Positions 9,369-20,330 of a DNA stretch of 64,000 nt are shown one piece after another. The DNA is from Paralvinella palmiformis. Taxonomy: Eukaryota; Annelida; Polychaeta; Terebellida; Alvinellidae. The translations under genes were made by a program, and so were the position numbers. Location: positions 198,501 through 262,500 of the forward strand of contig JAODUP010000548.1 of the NCBI GenBank assembly GCA_025642065.1, written 5' to 3'. The number at the start of each line of letters is the position of its first letter. Within the stretch, counting starts at the first letter, position 1. The notes under the pieces are model-generated. The model ran no database searches, was not told the DNA's origin, and saw only the letters and a list, made by a program, of their open reading frames with translations.

Positions 9369-9714
9369 CTAGTGAAGTACTTCGCGTGTGTTCGAGCCAC
9401 AAAGTACAACGTCAACAGTATGTTTTCGGCTACGTGCTCCAAGTGATTCCATTTGTGTAATGTTGTAAAGGCAACACCGAGACATCCTCCATCCACGAAA
9501 TATTTATGGCTCCCACCAGCCCAGTTAAGGTAATAAAATGTCTGCCACACGATAGTGACCAGGCTTTCTTCTGAAGCCGTGCTATCTCTGTCTAAGATGG
9601 CTAACAAGGTGGTAAGATGCTTTTGGCACAACGCCGTCAATTCCATCTTGTCGCTGGCTTTCCAAGAAGCCTCAACGGCGTTCAAGATTGATCGCAAATT
9701 GTCTTTAATTTTCT
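9369..9714 (-). CDS. Unit C, exon 1: N-terminal half of the module
   Basis: The acceptor TTTTCCAG at 9715 gives the phase-1 start EKIKDNLRSIL. The donor CTAG|GTAACT at 9369 leaves phase 2. Core signposts are LTTLLAILD, VWQTFYYL and FVDGGCL, followed by the helix ILLTLYFVARTH. This is the only unit with an intron at this point, between the first and second helical blocks. The family's asparagine and glutamate in the N.AEV-like helix are replaced here (YFVART), so the peptide-binding pocket of ZYG11B is not conserved. Confidence 0.7.
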
Positions 9715-9999
9715 CTGGAAAATAAAAGTCAGTCGTAAAAGTCTGACGGTAAAAACTTGTCAGTTCGCTAATTAAGAAACTTCTTGTAATGATTGCATTT
9801 TAAATTCGGATATCAGTCTCGATGCTATATCGTAGCGATGACTATAGATCTTAGATGAGCCAATTTAAGATATACAAAATAATTGAACATCTTCAAGGTT
9901 AGCCGTTTAAAACGGTGTTACATACCGAGAACAACGTACGCTCATAATTATATTGAAAATAAATGATATTCTGATTCAAAAATAAGCCGTGGACATTAC

Positions 10000-10264
10000 C
10001 TCTTCTGCTGCAGAATTCAATAACATTAGCCAACTTGACTTTAATCCGCTCATCCGTCTTTTCGGAGTTCACCAACAGTTTCATCTTGGTTAAGTCGTCG
10101 TCATTGATTATCCTGACCGAGTACACAGTCGGATCATGGTGTACGTTGTACCAGAACTGCCAACTTATGAAGTACTGTAAGGCTGGAAGATGGTCAGCGG
10201 CTAAGTACTTGTCCTTATCGGCTAATAACATATCTTCGTTATAGGCGTCGCAATCGGCATCAAT
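10000..10264 (-). CDS. Unit B, exon 2: C-terminal third of the module
   Basis: The acceptor CTGCAG at 10265 (phase 0) and donor AGAG|GTAATG at 10000 (phase 1) bound 265 nt. The translation shows ALQYFISWQF, the TVYSVRII helix, then KTDERIKVKLANVIEF and a closing CSRRG. Open sequence continues 5' of the acceptor to about 10372, but it does not resemble the other units and is taken as intron. Unit B totals 1308 nt (436 codons) when the linker is included, still a multiple of three. Confidence 0.72.
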
Positions 10265-10604
10265 CTGCAGCATATTATGTGACGAAGGGATAGAAACACG
10301 ATGATGCGTTATGTTACAGTAAATAGCTGAACCCTTCCCTCTCCCCGTTGTTCTGTAACATTTACGGTTCAAGGATCAACCCTGTCTTGAATCGTACCCG
10401 ACCAGCGAAATGAAATATTGTTTACAACGTTAATTATGACGAGTATTATTGTTCCAGGTTTTTTATTTGTTAATAAGACAATTCAAAAACGGAGTCTCTT
10501 AAACTCTGTTTAGTATCATCCAGCGGTGTGCAATTTTTGGAAATGATGTCAGAAGTCGTGAATATTAATACCGTGTATTAATAGTATATATAACACAGCA
10601 TTTG

Positions 10605-10650
10605 ATTATGATGATGATGATGATGGGTGATGATGATGATGATGATGTTT
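10605..10650. repeat. (ATG)n microsatellite beside the unit B donor
   Basis: A GATGAT run begins a few bases inside the intron after the exon B1 donor. It is read as a histidine tract if the exon is extended. Confidence 0.9.
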
Positions 10651-10652
10651 AC

Positions 10653-11695
10653 CTGCCAGGTGTCGATCGCATTCATCATGTTCGTCATCAGTGTCTCGAC
10701 GGAAGGTTCTACTCCGTACCATTGTCTGTGATGTTTGTTTACGACGTTGGCTAGAATCTGACAAGAGAAGAAGCTGACGTTTTGGATCTGGCTATCTAAC
10801 TGTTCTGTGAGATCGTCAATAACGTCTGACGTCAGTAGACATTCTGAGTGTGTGTAAGATATATTATAGAGTGTTCCCAACAAATACGTCATCATAGCCT
10901 CGGTCCGGTGACGTTCTCTCATGTATTGCTGAGCGATGACGATTCCACCTTCATCAATAAAAGTCTGGTTATAACTACATCCCCACGTTATTATGTAACA
11001 TATTTTCCACGCCTTCTCCACCAAGTCTTCTAGCGTCGTGTCCAGCGTCGGTGTTGCCATTAACAAAGGTTCGGTCAATAGAATTTCTTCATCGGAAACA
11101 CCACCCTCCTTAGATGATCTACGGATATGGTCAGATTTGTCAACATTAACAGAGTGATTGGCTTCGGGAGTGTCTACATCGTATAACACGTCCCGCGTGT
11201 TGTCATTGCCTAAGTGGTCAATTTCTGCTTTATTTCCATTGTCCAGTTGGTTTGTCATAGGACTAGATACTCGACCCGAGCAGTCTGACTCCTTCGATGC
11301 GTTTATAATATCAAATGTTAAGTTTCTTTCCGAATGTTGGTGGTCTGTGTCGGATGCGACGGAGTGTTCGTATTGGCTGGCTGCTGTTGATACAAAAGAT
11401 CGGCTTAGCGATTTACCGTGCCCGGATAAGACGCTCGACGGGGAATCTGACGGTCATACCTCCACGACACCTACCGTCTATATTTGTACCAATTGTAGAG
11501 TTGGAGGGAGGAGGGGTTTAAGCGGCGTCTTTTGGTCTGCCGGTTTTAAAAGCGATAAATATCTCAGTACCGAAGGCATGTGTCGTTGAGCTATATGAAG
11601 TAAACCGTGTTTATCTTGATTCTCGAAATAAACATCAGCTTCTGCAATCACTGAACCAAGGAATGTCTTCATATTAATATAGTCAGCCAGTTCAT
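10653..11695 (-). CDS. Unit B, exon 1: armadillo-like module with a long linker and two in-frame stops
   Basis: The acceptor TTTTTGCAG at 11696 restores the phase-1 reading frame (DELADY). The donor CAG|GTAAAC at 10653 is phase 0. The frame gives the module start (residues DELADY to RYLSLL), then a linker of about 170 codons rich in S, D, N and E, then AWKICYII, FIDEGGI, VSFFSCQILANVV and IDTWQ. In the other units this linker is only about 10-20 residues. Two stop codons, TAG at 11478-11480 and TGA at 11454-11456, interrupt the linker in frame. The frame on both sides is otherwise open (72 and about 131 codons before the core). I found no GT-AG pair that removes both stops and keeps frame. 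It may be a nonsense lesion, a misassembly or polymorphism, or the point where one gene ends and another starts (an ATG lies at 11256-11258). Confidence 0.6.
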
Positions 11696-11896
11696 CTGCA
11701 AAAACGAAATATTTAAAATTAATTAAAATGGTCGAACTTCATATCCTAGCCTATAAGATAGAGTAGAAGCTTTATATCGAAAACGAGGCATATCCATATA
11801 CAAATGGAATGTTAAGGAACATCTTTTATGAGATGTTATCTCATTTAGTTTCTGATGAGTAAAGATAATTACCCAGAATCATTATTGTGGATCTTT

Positions 11897-11933
11897 ATGA
11901 TGATGATGATGATGATGATGATGATGGTGATGA

Positions 11934-11976
<43 letters not shown>
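11897..11976. repeat. (ATG)n then (AAT)n microsatellite
   Basis: A compound trinucleotide repeat in the intron between units A and B. Confidence 0.95.
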
Positions 11977-11977
<1 letters not shown>

Positions 11978-12246
11978 CGCAGGTGGTGTGCAGCAAAGAG
12001 CCAAGATGGTACCTCAAACATCTGATATGGACGTTACCATCTCAACTTATAATCTTTCATTATTTATCTATTTGTGTATGTATGTATAGTTTATTAATAT
12101 TTTACTCATTTAATGATAACTTTGTGACAATAATTTACTTTAAAAAAACTTAATTATCAACTATCTGAGAAAAAAACACACGTATCGTGACGACACAACA
12201 GCAAAACTTCATTTACAAACACGATCAATTGTCTGTTATTACCTAC

Positions 12247-12544
12247 CATTGCTCTGACATCGGCATAATACTTCTTCCAGCAACTGTTTAACCTCATCAG
12301 CAGTATCCTTATTCCGGATGATAGCATTCAGGATAGCTATATCCAGATCCCTGAATACCATGTATCCGTACAAACCAGCGTCGTTGGTTGTGTAATGGTT
12401 AAGCTGCCAACTTGCTAAGTAAGCTAACACTGGATATTGTTTGCCGGCGAGATACTCGGATTGGATGTTAAAGTGCTGCATGTGTACCATAGGTGGAGAA
12501 TCCGGTGGCCATCTTCGTATTGTCTCGTGCATCGTCATCACAAT
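12247..12544 (-). CDS. Unit A, exon 2: C-terminal third of the armadillo-like module
   Basis: A phase-0 acceptor (TTTTTTAG) at 12545 and donor AATG|GTAGGT bound 298 nt. The exon completes unit A: HETIRRWP, then VLAYLASWQL, a short helix (YGYMVFRDLDIAILNAI) and a final helix ending CRCQSNG. Joined to the preceding exon the unit is 834 nt (278 codons). The W of IRRW and the W of ASWQ recur at the same places in all five units. They correspond to the I..W and VQLWA.WA positions of the ZYG11 family. The exon leaves phase 1 at the glycine codon, exactly as every other unit does. Confidence 0.72.
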
Positions 12545-12749
12545 CTAAAAAATATTAAAAAATAAATAAAAACAACAGACGTACACTAATGAAACCTTTC
12601 ATTCTGATTGCAAATAAAGATTTGAAAGTCTTCGTCAAATTCTTGCTTGAAGTTACTTTTATAGGTAGCAAAGGATTGTGAGTGATTGTCTTATTTAAAT
12701 TCGACGCTAGATTATTAGGCTGAAATATTTTACTAGAGTATGAAACAAT

Positions 12750-12812
12750 GCACACACGCACGCACACACGCACGCACACACACAGGCGCGCGCACACACA
12801 GACATGCACACC
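12750..12812. repeat. (CA)n-rich simple repeat
   Basis: CACACGCACG repeats in the intron between the two exons of unit A. Confidence 0.9.
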
Positions 12813-12947
12813 AGTTAACATCGGGGTTTGATCTCAGGATCTGAAAATCTCTCCATCTATTGGTTAACGGGAGCTCCTCGTTTTAGGCTCGCACAAAACA
12901 TAATGGTGTTTCTTTACATACATGTATAAATGACAAACAGGACTCAC

Positions 12948-13483
12948 CTCGTGCTTCGTGTGTTGATCCATACCGTGATCTAGATGGCCTTTATGCAGCA
13001 GACAAGCCAGGATCAGACAACTTAGGTAACTAGTCGCATGGATCTCGCTGCCCAACAGACGGAGGAGTCGAGCGAGATACTGGACGCTGACGAGGGATGA
13101 TCCATGAGTGAAGCTAACTTCGTGTAGCGCCAATAGTACACTCAGTAGGATCTCGTGGTCGTAACATAATGCCAGACACCGAAAGCCAGCCCGTACACCG
13201 CCGCCATCAACAAACAGCTGATGATTGTCGGCAGCCGAATTCAGGATGGAACAGATCCGCCAAGCTTCGTCGATATCGCTCCCGATCCGGCTGTCTGATC
13301 CAGGATCAGCATCCAGGATCGTGAGGACGTCGGCCAAATACTCGGTGCCGAGTCTCACCAAGTCGCCATTACCCTCGGCTCGTCGACATTGTTCAGATAA
13401 GATCGGGATCAGCTGAGCTAAGTCCTTCATCGTCCGCAACGCGTCCTTACAGCATCCACACAGCACCACGACGCGAAGTCTGA
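12948..13483 (-). CDS. Unit A, exon 1: N-terminal two thirds of an armadillo-like ZYG11/ZER1-type module
   Basis: The acceptor CTTTCAG at 13484 and donor GAG|GTGAGT at 12948 bound 536 nt of open frame (enters phase 1, leaves phase 0). The module's signposts appear in order: a helical start (CKDALRTMKDLAQL), AWRICSIL, FVDGGGV, a heptad-like helix, then TSYLSCLILACLL. In ZYG11/ZER1 proteins the equivalent positions are the W..L helix, the F...GG turn and the SYFA.GI..HL helix of the C-terminal armadillo-like region. ZYG11B and ZER1 use that region to hold substrates for a CUL2 ubiquitin ligase. I base the family call on this order and spacing, not on a search. The open frame reads upstream past 13469 to the acceptor, so an internal GTG at 13469 is not a start. 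Confidence 0.72.
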
Positions 13484-13897
13484 CTGAAAGGCAACCAATC
13501 CGTCAGACTATCTTCGTTGTTAGTCTCCGTGGTAATAATACATTTCACGGTGTGGTAAACAAGGTGACTTTTCGAGCGAACTATATGATATGCAGGTAGA
13601 TAACTAACTGATACACGATTCACATTGACGTATCACCTGGTGACACGGAAAGAAGAACATCATTTCTGAGGTCGTATATTCTTTTCGTTTTTTCTCGGTC
13701 TAAGCCCCCCCCCCCCCCTCCCCGCCCCCCTCCCGAACGTTATTTACGAGTTTCTCACGTGTAATAAACGACACCAAAGAAGTGTAAGTGCGTGTAGTAG
13801 TCAAGTGACGAGTGACCATCGTATTGTTAAAAGTGTTGACCATAATTGTAAATTGATATTTATTGGTCGTTGTAAGTAGATCGTTCGATATACTTAC

Positions 13898-13937
13898 CTG
13901 ATGTTCTGCGCAGTTGGTTGATGATGTCGTGACACAT
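13898..13937 (-). CDS. Exon 1 (first coding exon) of the multi-unit ZYG11/ZER1-like gene
   Basis: Forty nucleotides starting at an ATG and encoding MCHDIINQLRRTS. They end at a consensus donor (CAG|GTAAGT) that leaves one base (phase 1). That phase matches the acceptor of the next exon at 13483, giving a GTC codon across the junction. The same reading frame is closed by a TGA a little further 5', so this ATG is the only in-frame start. Two short upstream ATGs in other frames (the first at 14003-14005, reading MADRV and then stop) lie in the presumed leader. I see no TATA box. The start is therefore plausible, but another upstream exon cannot be excluded. The exon is too short to show a domain and carries no signal peptide. 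Confidence 0.5.
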
Positions 13938-14346
13938 TGACGACGAAATCGGTTTTATTCTGACAGTGTCATGATGACCTCGATCATCTATACTCGATCA
14001 GCCATGTTGGTTGTTGTGAGAAATCGGTTTATTTACGGAAGATACCATTGTATTTTAATGATCCGGGTGACATGCGCATTACTAGACTCTATAAGAGCTT
14101 CCACAAATGATCGATTGAGCCTTTTACAAAAATAACCTCACATTACCTGCAGCTACCTGACCGTTAATACGATTTAGACATAATCCAAAGAAATAAATCT
14201 TGTTTATAATAGAATTCTTCAGCTTTGTGTTGGTACGTGATGTCAGTCGTATGTATGTGTATGAGTATGTGTTAAGCTTATTGTTTATGCAGTAATTTAT
14301 GTATATATGTATGTATGTGTGTGTGTGTGTGTACACATACATACAA

Positions 14347-14379
<33 letters not shown>

Positions 14380-15109
14380 GTTTGTATACATATGTATGTA
14401 CATACATGTACGATTCTGTGTGAGTGTTTAGATATTTATTAATACAGTGATAAATAAATGAGAAGATCTATAATAAATAACTTTGTCTATTGTACCCCCC
14501 CCCCTCCCCGAAAGGAACAAGGTCAAACATGTCAGTACAGTTTGTGGCTGAAATGACATTCACTTGCAACCTTTATTAGGGACATTCACCCCCCGCACAC
14601 GTTCATATACACACACACACGTATACACACATGTGCGCCCACATGCACACGATGAGGCAGGCACACACACACGCACACACACGCACACACACACGCACAC
14701 ATATATACACACACTCATAGAGAGAGAGAGAGAGAGAAAGAGACTGTCTTATCGCACACTCTCTACAGCGCTCTACAGATAAACAAGAATTTAAGGGTCT
14801 TTCTTCTCCACACGATTTTGTCGAATTGTCATAATTATTACAAGATATTATTGTCATAAATAGTCTACTCACGTGTTTCTCAGTTGGGTGTAATTCTAAA
14901 TGTGACTAAATGTGAAGTCTCTTTAAATATAATATATTATCCTAGTCAAATGTCGATCTACCATCTTACACAAACCTAAAACCATCCTTCTAACGATCAC
15001 TAAAGAAAATTTACGTTTACTTGCTCTAGTTATGTGTGAGAAATACATTATATACAAGAAGTGATAGCTTATTATCAAAGAGATAGTGGGGGGGGGGGGG
15101 TAGATGGAT

Positions 15110-15187
<78 letters not shown>

Positions 15188-15654
15188 CCTGCCCTACCTA
15201 CGATAAATTACCATATTTATTATCTTATCTCACGTAAGTCCTTGTGACATTTGTTTTATGTGACATCTACAGAACATCAACTCGTACTGGGAAGGGCACG
15301 TTATCTATCACGTTATGTTTTATTGTTGTTCTCAGTCAGCACACAGTAAAGAAGCGTCAGTTTTGATGTATTCTTTAACACATCAACTTGTTTACACATG
15401 TCAACTATAGTCTGTTAATTTGCCAAGGTCATACGTCATGGCTTGGTGTCAGTTCGCGGAACGATCCGGTCCACCAACAAGTCTCACTCACTCACTCACT
15501 CACTCACTCACTCACTCACTCACTCACTCACTCACTCACTCACTCACTCACTCACTCACTCACTCACTCACTCACTCACCCCCTCTCTCTCTCTCTCTTG
15601 ATACATGGATAGACGGTTGGAATACCGGATAGTGATTGACTGAGTTATGTTTGC

Positions 15655-15713
<59 letters not shown>

Positions 15714-15900
15714 CGATTAGATTTTCATTGTGTGTGTTCCATTTAATAATGTCACCAACTGGTTTAGTATATATAATTAAAATAATTCGTTGGTCCTTCA
15801 ACGGATCCCCTATGGTACACCAAAATCATGAAAATGTACATCTGGTGATATTATATCCTCAACTGAAACACCCCGAATTATGTCGGTGAGATACAAAAGG
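13938..15900. other. Upstream region of the multi-unit gene, microsatellite-rich
   Basis: After the presumed leader (about 13938-14010) I see no gene. Simple repeats dominate: (GT)n and (TA)n at 14305-14375, (CA)n and (GA)n at 14600-14740, (G)n, (GATA)n and (GA)n at 15087-15187, (TCAC)n and (CT)n at 15483-15598, and (AAT)n at 15655-15710. All open frames here are translations of these repeats. Confidence 0.8.
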
Positions 15901-17070
15901 AAAATTATTCACGGTTCGGTATTATCTGGCAATCGATTGCACCCAAGGTTGCAAAAACAACCATAATTATTGCAGTCAAGGATCATTGACCAAAAACTTT
16001 AGCAACGTCCCTGAGTAGTTTTAACAGAACAGTTTCTGCTGAATATGACTTCTATGATAAGCAAACTGATAACTATCTTGGAGGTCATTCCACTATAAGG
16101 CCAGGATAAACTACTAGAATTGGGTTTTAAAAGATGTTTTCTGCACCAAGTTCACATCATATTATAATTGTATACACACATGAAGTGCTAGGTTTAAGTG
16201 CGGCTTGCAAATATATAAAAACTTGCATTTTGCCGACTACCCGTCAAGTCATTTTATCTACTTAAATATGTATAATATTAAGTAGACATTTATCGGGATC
16301 TACTCAACCGAATAGACAGATTCAATTACCCATGGCACCAACAATGCCGCTGAATGTTACACTACGGTCTCGGGTTAGAAGCCTAAGAATCACTGTGTTG
16401 AGTAGCAATTTATGTGTGTGGTGGCCCATAAATGTCTTACTGAAAAGCTGTATATAGGCTATTTACCAGCTATATTAGGATTTTATTTATAGTCATTAAT
16501 GGTATGTGATCTCCAGATCATAATTTTACATTTAATAGGAATGGCATAAACTTCATCCAATAGATATATGCCCCTAAACTAAGTAACGTTCAGCGCGATT
16601 AGTTGTGCTATACATAAACACACCAGTCTTCATCAGGTATGTATAACTATAAACTTTGTATTAAATATAAAGGTTTTATTAACGTAGAAATCAAATACAT
16701 TTGACTGCAGAGTTTAGAACAATAACTGATTTGGCAGTGTCACTGATTAAACTGGCTATCGACTGTCAGTCAGTCATTGGCACTGCTTTTAGTAATTTGT
16801 ATATATATTATACCTACATCAATCAAATACAAGCCACTGATGTGTTTTTTTTTAAACATTGAAGTACATTTCATTTATTAATGAATTGTTTTATGATTGG
16901 CGAATAATGGAACATATGGCGCACTTCTCAGGTTTGAAAGGAACTGTTTTCACCATCATGAGACGTTCAAAGGAACGAAGATTAGCTGGAAACAGATATA
17001 CAGACTAATTGAAAAAGAGTACAAAATCATGTGAATCAAAACAAAAAATAAGGTACACCAAGAAGAAAGC
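15900..17070. other. No recognisable feature
   Basis: AT-rich unique sequence 5' of the Mutator-like pseudogene. It could be the left flank of that transposon, but I could not find terminal inverted repeats by eye. Confidence 0.5.
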
Positions 17071-18647
17071 GTGAGAGCCGAGGTTGATGGGTACAGACTG
17101 TTCGATATGAAACAATTATTGAACTTTGTCAGTAAGTTCCCTTGCCCCAGATGTGGTAGCAGTGGTTATGGTCTTAGGGAGGATATTGTTGGATTGAACA
17201 GTTCGCTCTCATTCAAGTGTACTAAGCCTGATTGTGGTTGTGTGTACCAACTGCATTCACGGCCTGAGGATGAAAGCATAAACACAAAGTGTGGGATGGC
17301 CATGTTCAGCATCAGCCGTAACCGACAACAGGCAGTGTGTCTTCTTAGAGAGATGACCCTGACTCCGCCAGTGTCATCCACTATGTGGAACAAATGTAAG
17401 AACGAAATACACAAGACACCACAGGCTGTTGCTGAAGAAACAATACACAGAGCTGCAAAAGAAGTCTATGACAGAACGGGAGGGTCAAATACAACGACCG
17501 TGTCTAATGATGGCTCATGGCAGAGACCCGGAAAGTCATTCATGTACAAGTATGTATTAATTACTGTAACACATGTCGAATACAAAAAGAAGTAAACTTG
17601 GCGAAGCTGAGTCTGACACATGGTTTAAAAACCACTTTGACAAATCTAAGAAAAACCATGAAGGATCTGTCGGGGCTATGGAGCCCCAGAGCATGCTCAA
17701 GGTATTTTGCCACAGTCAGGCAAAGCATGGACTTGTGTATGAAGGATATTTGGGAGTTGGTGATTCTAAGATGATGATGATGATATACGTCTTTTGTGCA
17801 TTTGGTAGGGTAAATGTGCCGAGTGACCTCCAAAGGTAATGAAGCGAATTCAAAGATGAAACACCTTTCAGATATGCCCACGCCGAGATTCGAACATGGG
17901 TGGTAGTCTTATGTGGTCCAACACGCTATCGTTATACCACGGAGGCGCCCCTGATGATTCTAAGGGTTGCAACACTGTTGCGAATGCTGATCCTCCGATT
18001 TACCCTGATGCTGAGATCAAGAAGTTGGAATATTGTGGTAACGTCCAGCAGAGTATGAGGAATCAACTCATTGACAAATTCAATGAACAGTTCAAGGAAG
18101 GGACTGCCAAGTTTTGTAGAATTGGCGATCCTGGAAGAATGATACAGAAGGCCATCAAGTCAATCCAGGGACACTACGGTGGTGCAATCCGTGACCATCC
18201 TGGTGACGTCGATGCGATGCACGAACCGGTTTGGACAATATGGCACCAGAGGAGACAAAATCACTCGCAATGTGGTAAAAGCTGCCCAGCTGTTGGCCCT
18301 GACAAAGACTTGGTCAGAACACACAAGAATGCCCTACGAAGTTTGTGTTGAAAGCTATCAAGCCAGTCTTCAAGCAGTTGAGTGGTGTCGCCCTGCTCCA
18401 GAAGTGTACCCATGGCGGCACCCAAAACGTAAACGAATCGTTGAGTAACACGATATGGATACGATGTCCAAAGACTGTGTTTGTTGGCTGAACATGGTTG
18501 GAAATCGCGGTGTTCGACGCATTGGGGCTGAAGTACAGTCATAAGTTGATGGAAACGATCCAATCAGTCTACAAGAAACGTGTGACAGCAACAATTGGCC
18601 AGTCTACACAGACTGCCAAGAAACAGAGGCAGAAGAAGAGTGGCTAG
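17071..18647 (+). pseudogene. Mutator-like transposase, broken by a SINE, frameshifts and stops
   Basis: The first block (17071-17580) has VDGYRLFDMKQLLNF, a zinc-binding CPRCG...C..PDC pair and VSNDGSWQRPGK, the position of the DG.W motif of Mutator-like transposases. A second block in another frame (17573-17770) has NHEGSVGAMEPQSM, SQAKHGLVYEGYLG and GVGDSK, the normally conserved GDGDSK with one change. After a SINE (17771-17954) the frame resumes as DSKGCNTV, KKLEYCGNVQQSMRNQL, AIRDHPGDVDAM and CPAVGPD. A third frame gives KPVFKQLSGVALLQKC, TQNVNESLSNTIWIRCPK and KQRQKKSG, with an in-frame TGA. The order matches the animal proteins annotated as Mutator-like transposase domain. It would cut and paste DNA in the nucleus, but this copy cannot be translated through. 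Confidence 0.8.
17771..17954 (-). mobile_element. SINE family A inside the transposase pseudogene
   Basis: A full-length copy: the minus strand starts with GGGCGCCTCCGTGGTATAAC, has a B box near GTTCGAATCTCGG and ends in a CATCAT tail. Target duplications TGATTCTAAG at 17761-17770 and 17955-17964 are perfect. They are the codons for the aspartate-serine-lysine of the transposase GDSK motif. Confidence 0.88.
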
Positions 18648-19984
18648 GACACATGAGAAGGATCCTAAATACCACAGTGGAGCCTTTTAAGCGCTATGCA
18701 ATGTTAAATAAACTTTTGTCGCCATTTTCTCTAAATCTCGTTTTTTTATGTTAAATGACTATATGCAAAGCAGGGTTTCTCTGCAACCAGATGAGATATC
18801 ATGCTGAAACTTGGAACACTTATAAAGCACATATCCTGAGTAAAAGTGGACTAACATCATTCAGATATCCTAAGTACGTTCGTTTTCGGAGCTGAACAAT
18901 TTCAACAATTCATTTGTTCATAAAATTGTCATTTTAGTAGATAAATTCTTAATTTTAGTTCAGATCCCTTGTTTTCGTAATCCAGATGGGATCTGCAAAT
19001 ATCAGCTTAGTGGGGTGAGTAGTACTTGAGACATCCTGTGGTACCTTTTCAACACGTTTGGAGGTGAAAGGAAGTTTCGATATAGGATGATAATTATTCA
19101 TATCTTCCTCGATCCAGATCTCTTGAGGACTAGGTTGATGGTGTGGCTCGTTTCAAACACAGCGGTTATTTATAAACCCTGTTATTATTGACAGAAGTTG
19201 ATCCACATATGTTTTCAAAAGCCAAGTAGACAATGGATCTAAGTCACGTGACCTGTTCGGAGACTGATGATTATCTCTTCGATCTCAACCAATCGCAGAA
19301 GCTGGTCAAGACATTTGGAACATTTTCCAATAAGTATAAGATTGATATTCTTGCCTATATTTCAGGTATTACTTGAGGAATCAGAAATGATTTTATTCCC
19401 GATGATTGTTCTTTTCCTCATGAAGAGGTTGCTGAACTTGTTCAGTAGAGGTAACCTGTAGAAGATTTACCTATTAATTACTTGCCACCAAGTTATCTGT
19501 TAATTTGAAGAGTTTCTTTTGATTATTTCCATATAATTGCATATTCATGTTTACAGAATTCCTCCTCTATTTCAAAGTGCGTCGTAAAGGAAGTTCGATG
19601 CCAGATCCTCTCTGATTTTCTCTTAGTAGATCTACGCTTATCATAGTACCAAGAAGATTCTTAACAAGAGGGAGAATTGTGATTACTGATACTTTGGACA
19701 TCTTTGTTATAGGCCTCTACCTGCTCATCAACTGATCCCTCACATTCACTCAGGTGTTGAGAGGACTATAAATCCATCATAAATTCTTTAATATTTATGC
19801 CACGATCATTTCTGTATGTGATCTTTCTTCGTATGCAATCAAGCTTGTCTATGTTAATAACGACCTGCCGGATGATCGCAGGACTTACCTTTGTTGATGC
19901 TGAAACCAGGATCGCATCCAGAAGGCATTCATATTATGATGGGGAACGAGTCTCTAGATATTACTGAATCTTATATGGCCTCCT
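18648..19984. other. No recognisable feature
   Basis: AT-rich sequence with stops in all frames. It may include the 3' flank of the Mutator-like element. A 64-codon frame at 19267-19461 resembles nothing I know. Confidence 0.5.
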
Positions 19985-20330
19985 TTTGCCAGTTCTGAAA
20001 TCAGTTTATTGACTCCCTGTTCAATCTCGCATCATTTTCAAACTCTGTACCATAGCCTATCAAACTCTTTCTTCCGGAGAATCTTCGTATCTATTTTCTA
20101 TATTTTCTCTAGCACCCAGGCTCAGAGAGCTCCGTTCATTTGATTTTCACTTGTTGTCTGTTCCTAGAATTAAAACTCATGCTGGGACTCATCCTTTTTC
20201 AGTTGCTGTCCCTACTCTTTAGAATTCACTCTCCGAATATGTTAAGTCAACAAATAGCATAGTTTCTTTCGTCACCATTTGAAAACTCACCTTTTCATAT
20301 TTGATTATCTCTTTTAAGTCTCCACTGCAT
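19985..20330 (+). mobile_element. CR1/L2-like LINE reverse transcriptase C-terminus, decayed
   Basis: The translation in pieces gives SVYWLPVQSRIIFKLCTIAY, LAPRLRELRSFDFHLLSVPR, THAGTHPFSVAVPTL and NSLSEYVKSTNSIVSF followed by LTFSYLI. The LHWLPV..RI.FK, LRS, VPR, T..G.R.FS..AP.LWNSLP and F...LKTHLF order is diagnostic of CR1/L2 elements. Stops such as the TAG in the tryptophan position of LWN show it is dead. Confidence 0.75.

Noticed and set aside
11158..11589. 143-codon plus-strand frame
   Set aside because: It is the antisense shadow of the unit B exon and linker, with no family resemblance.
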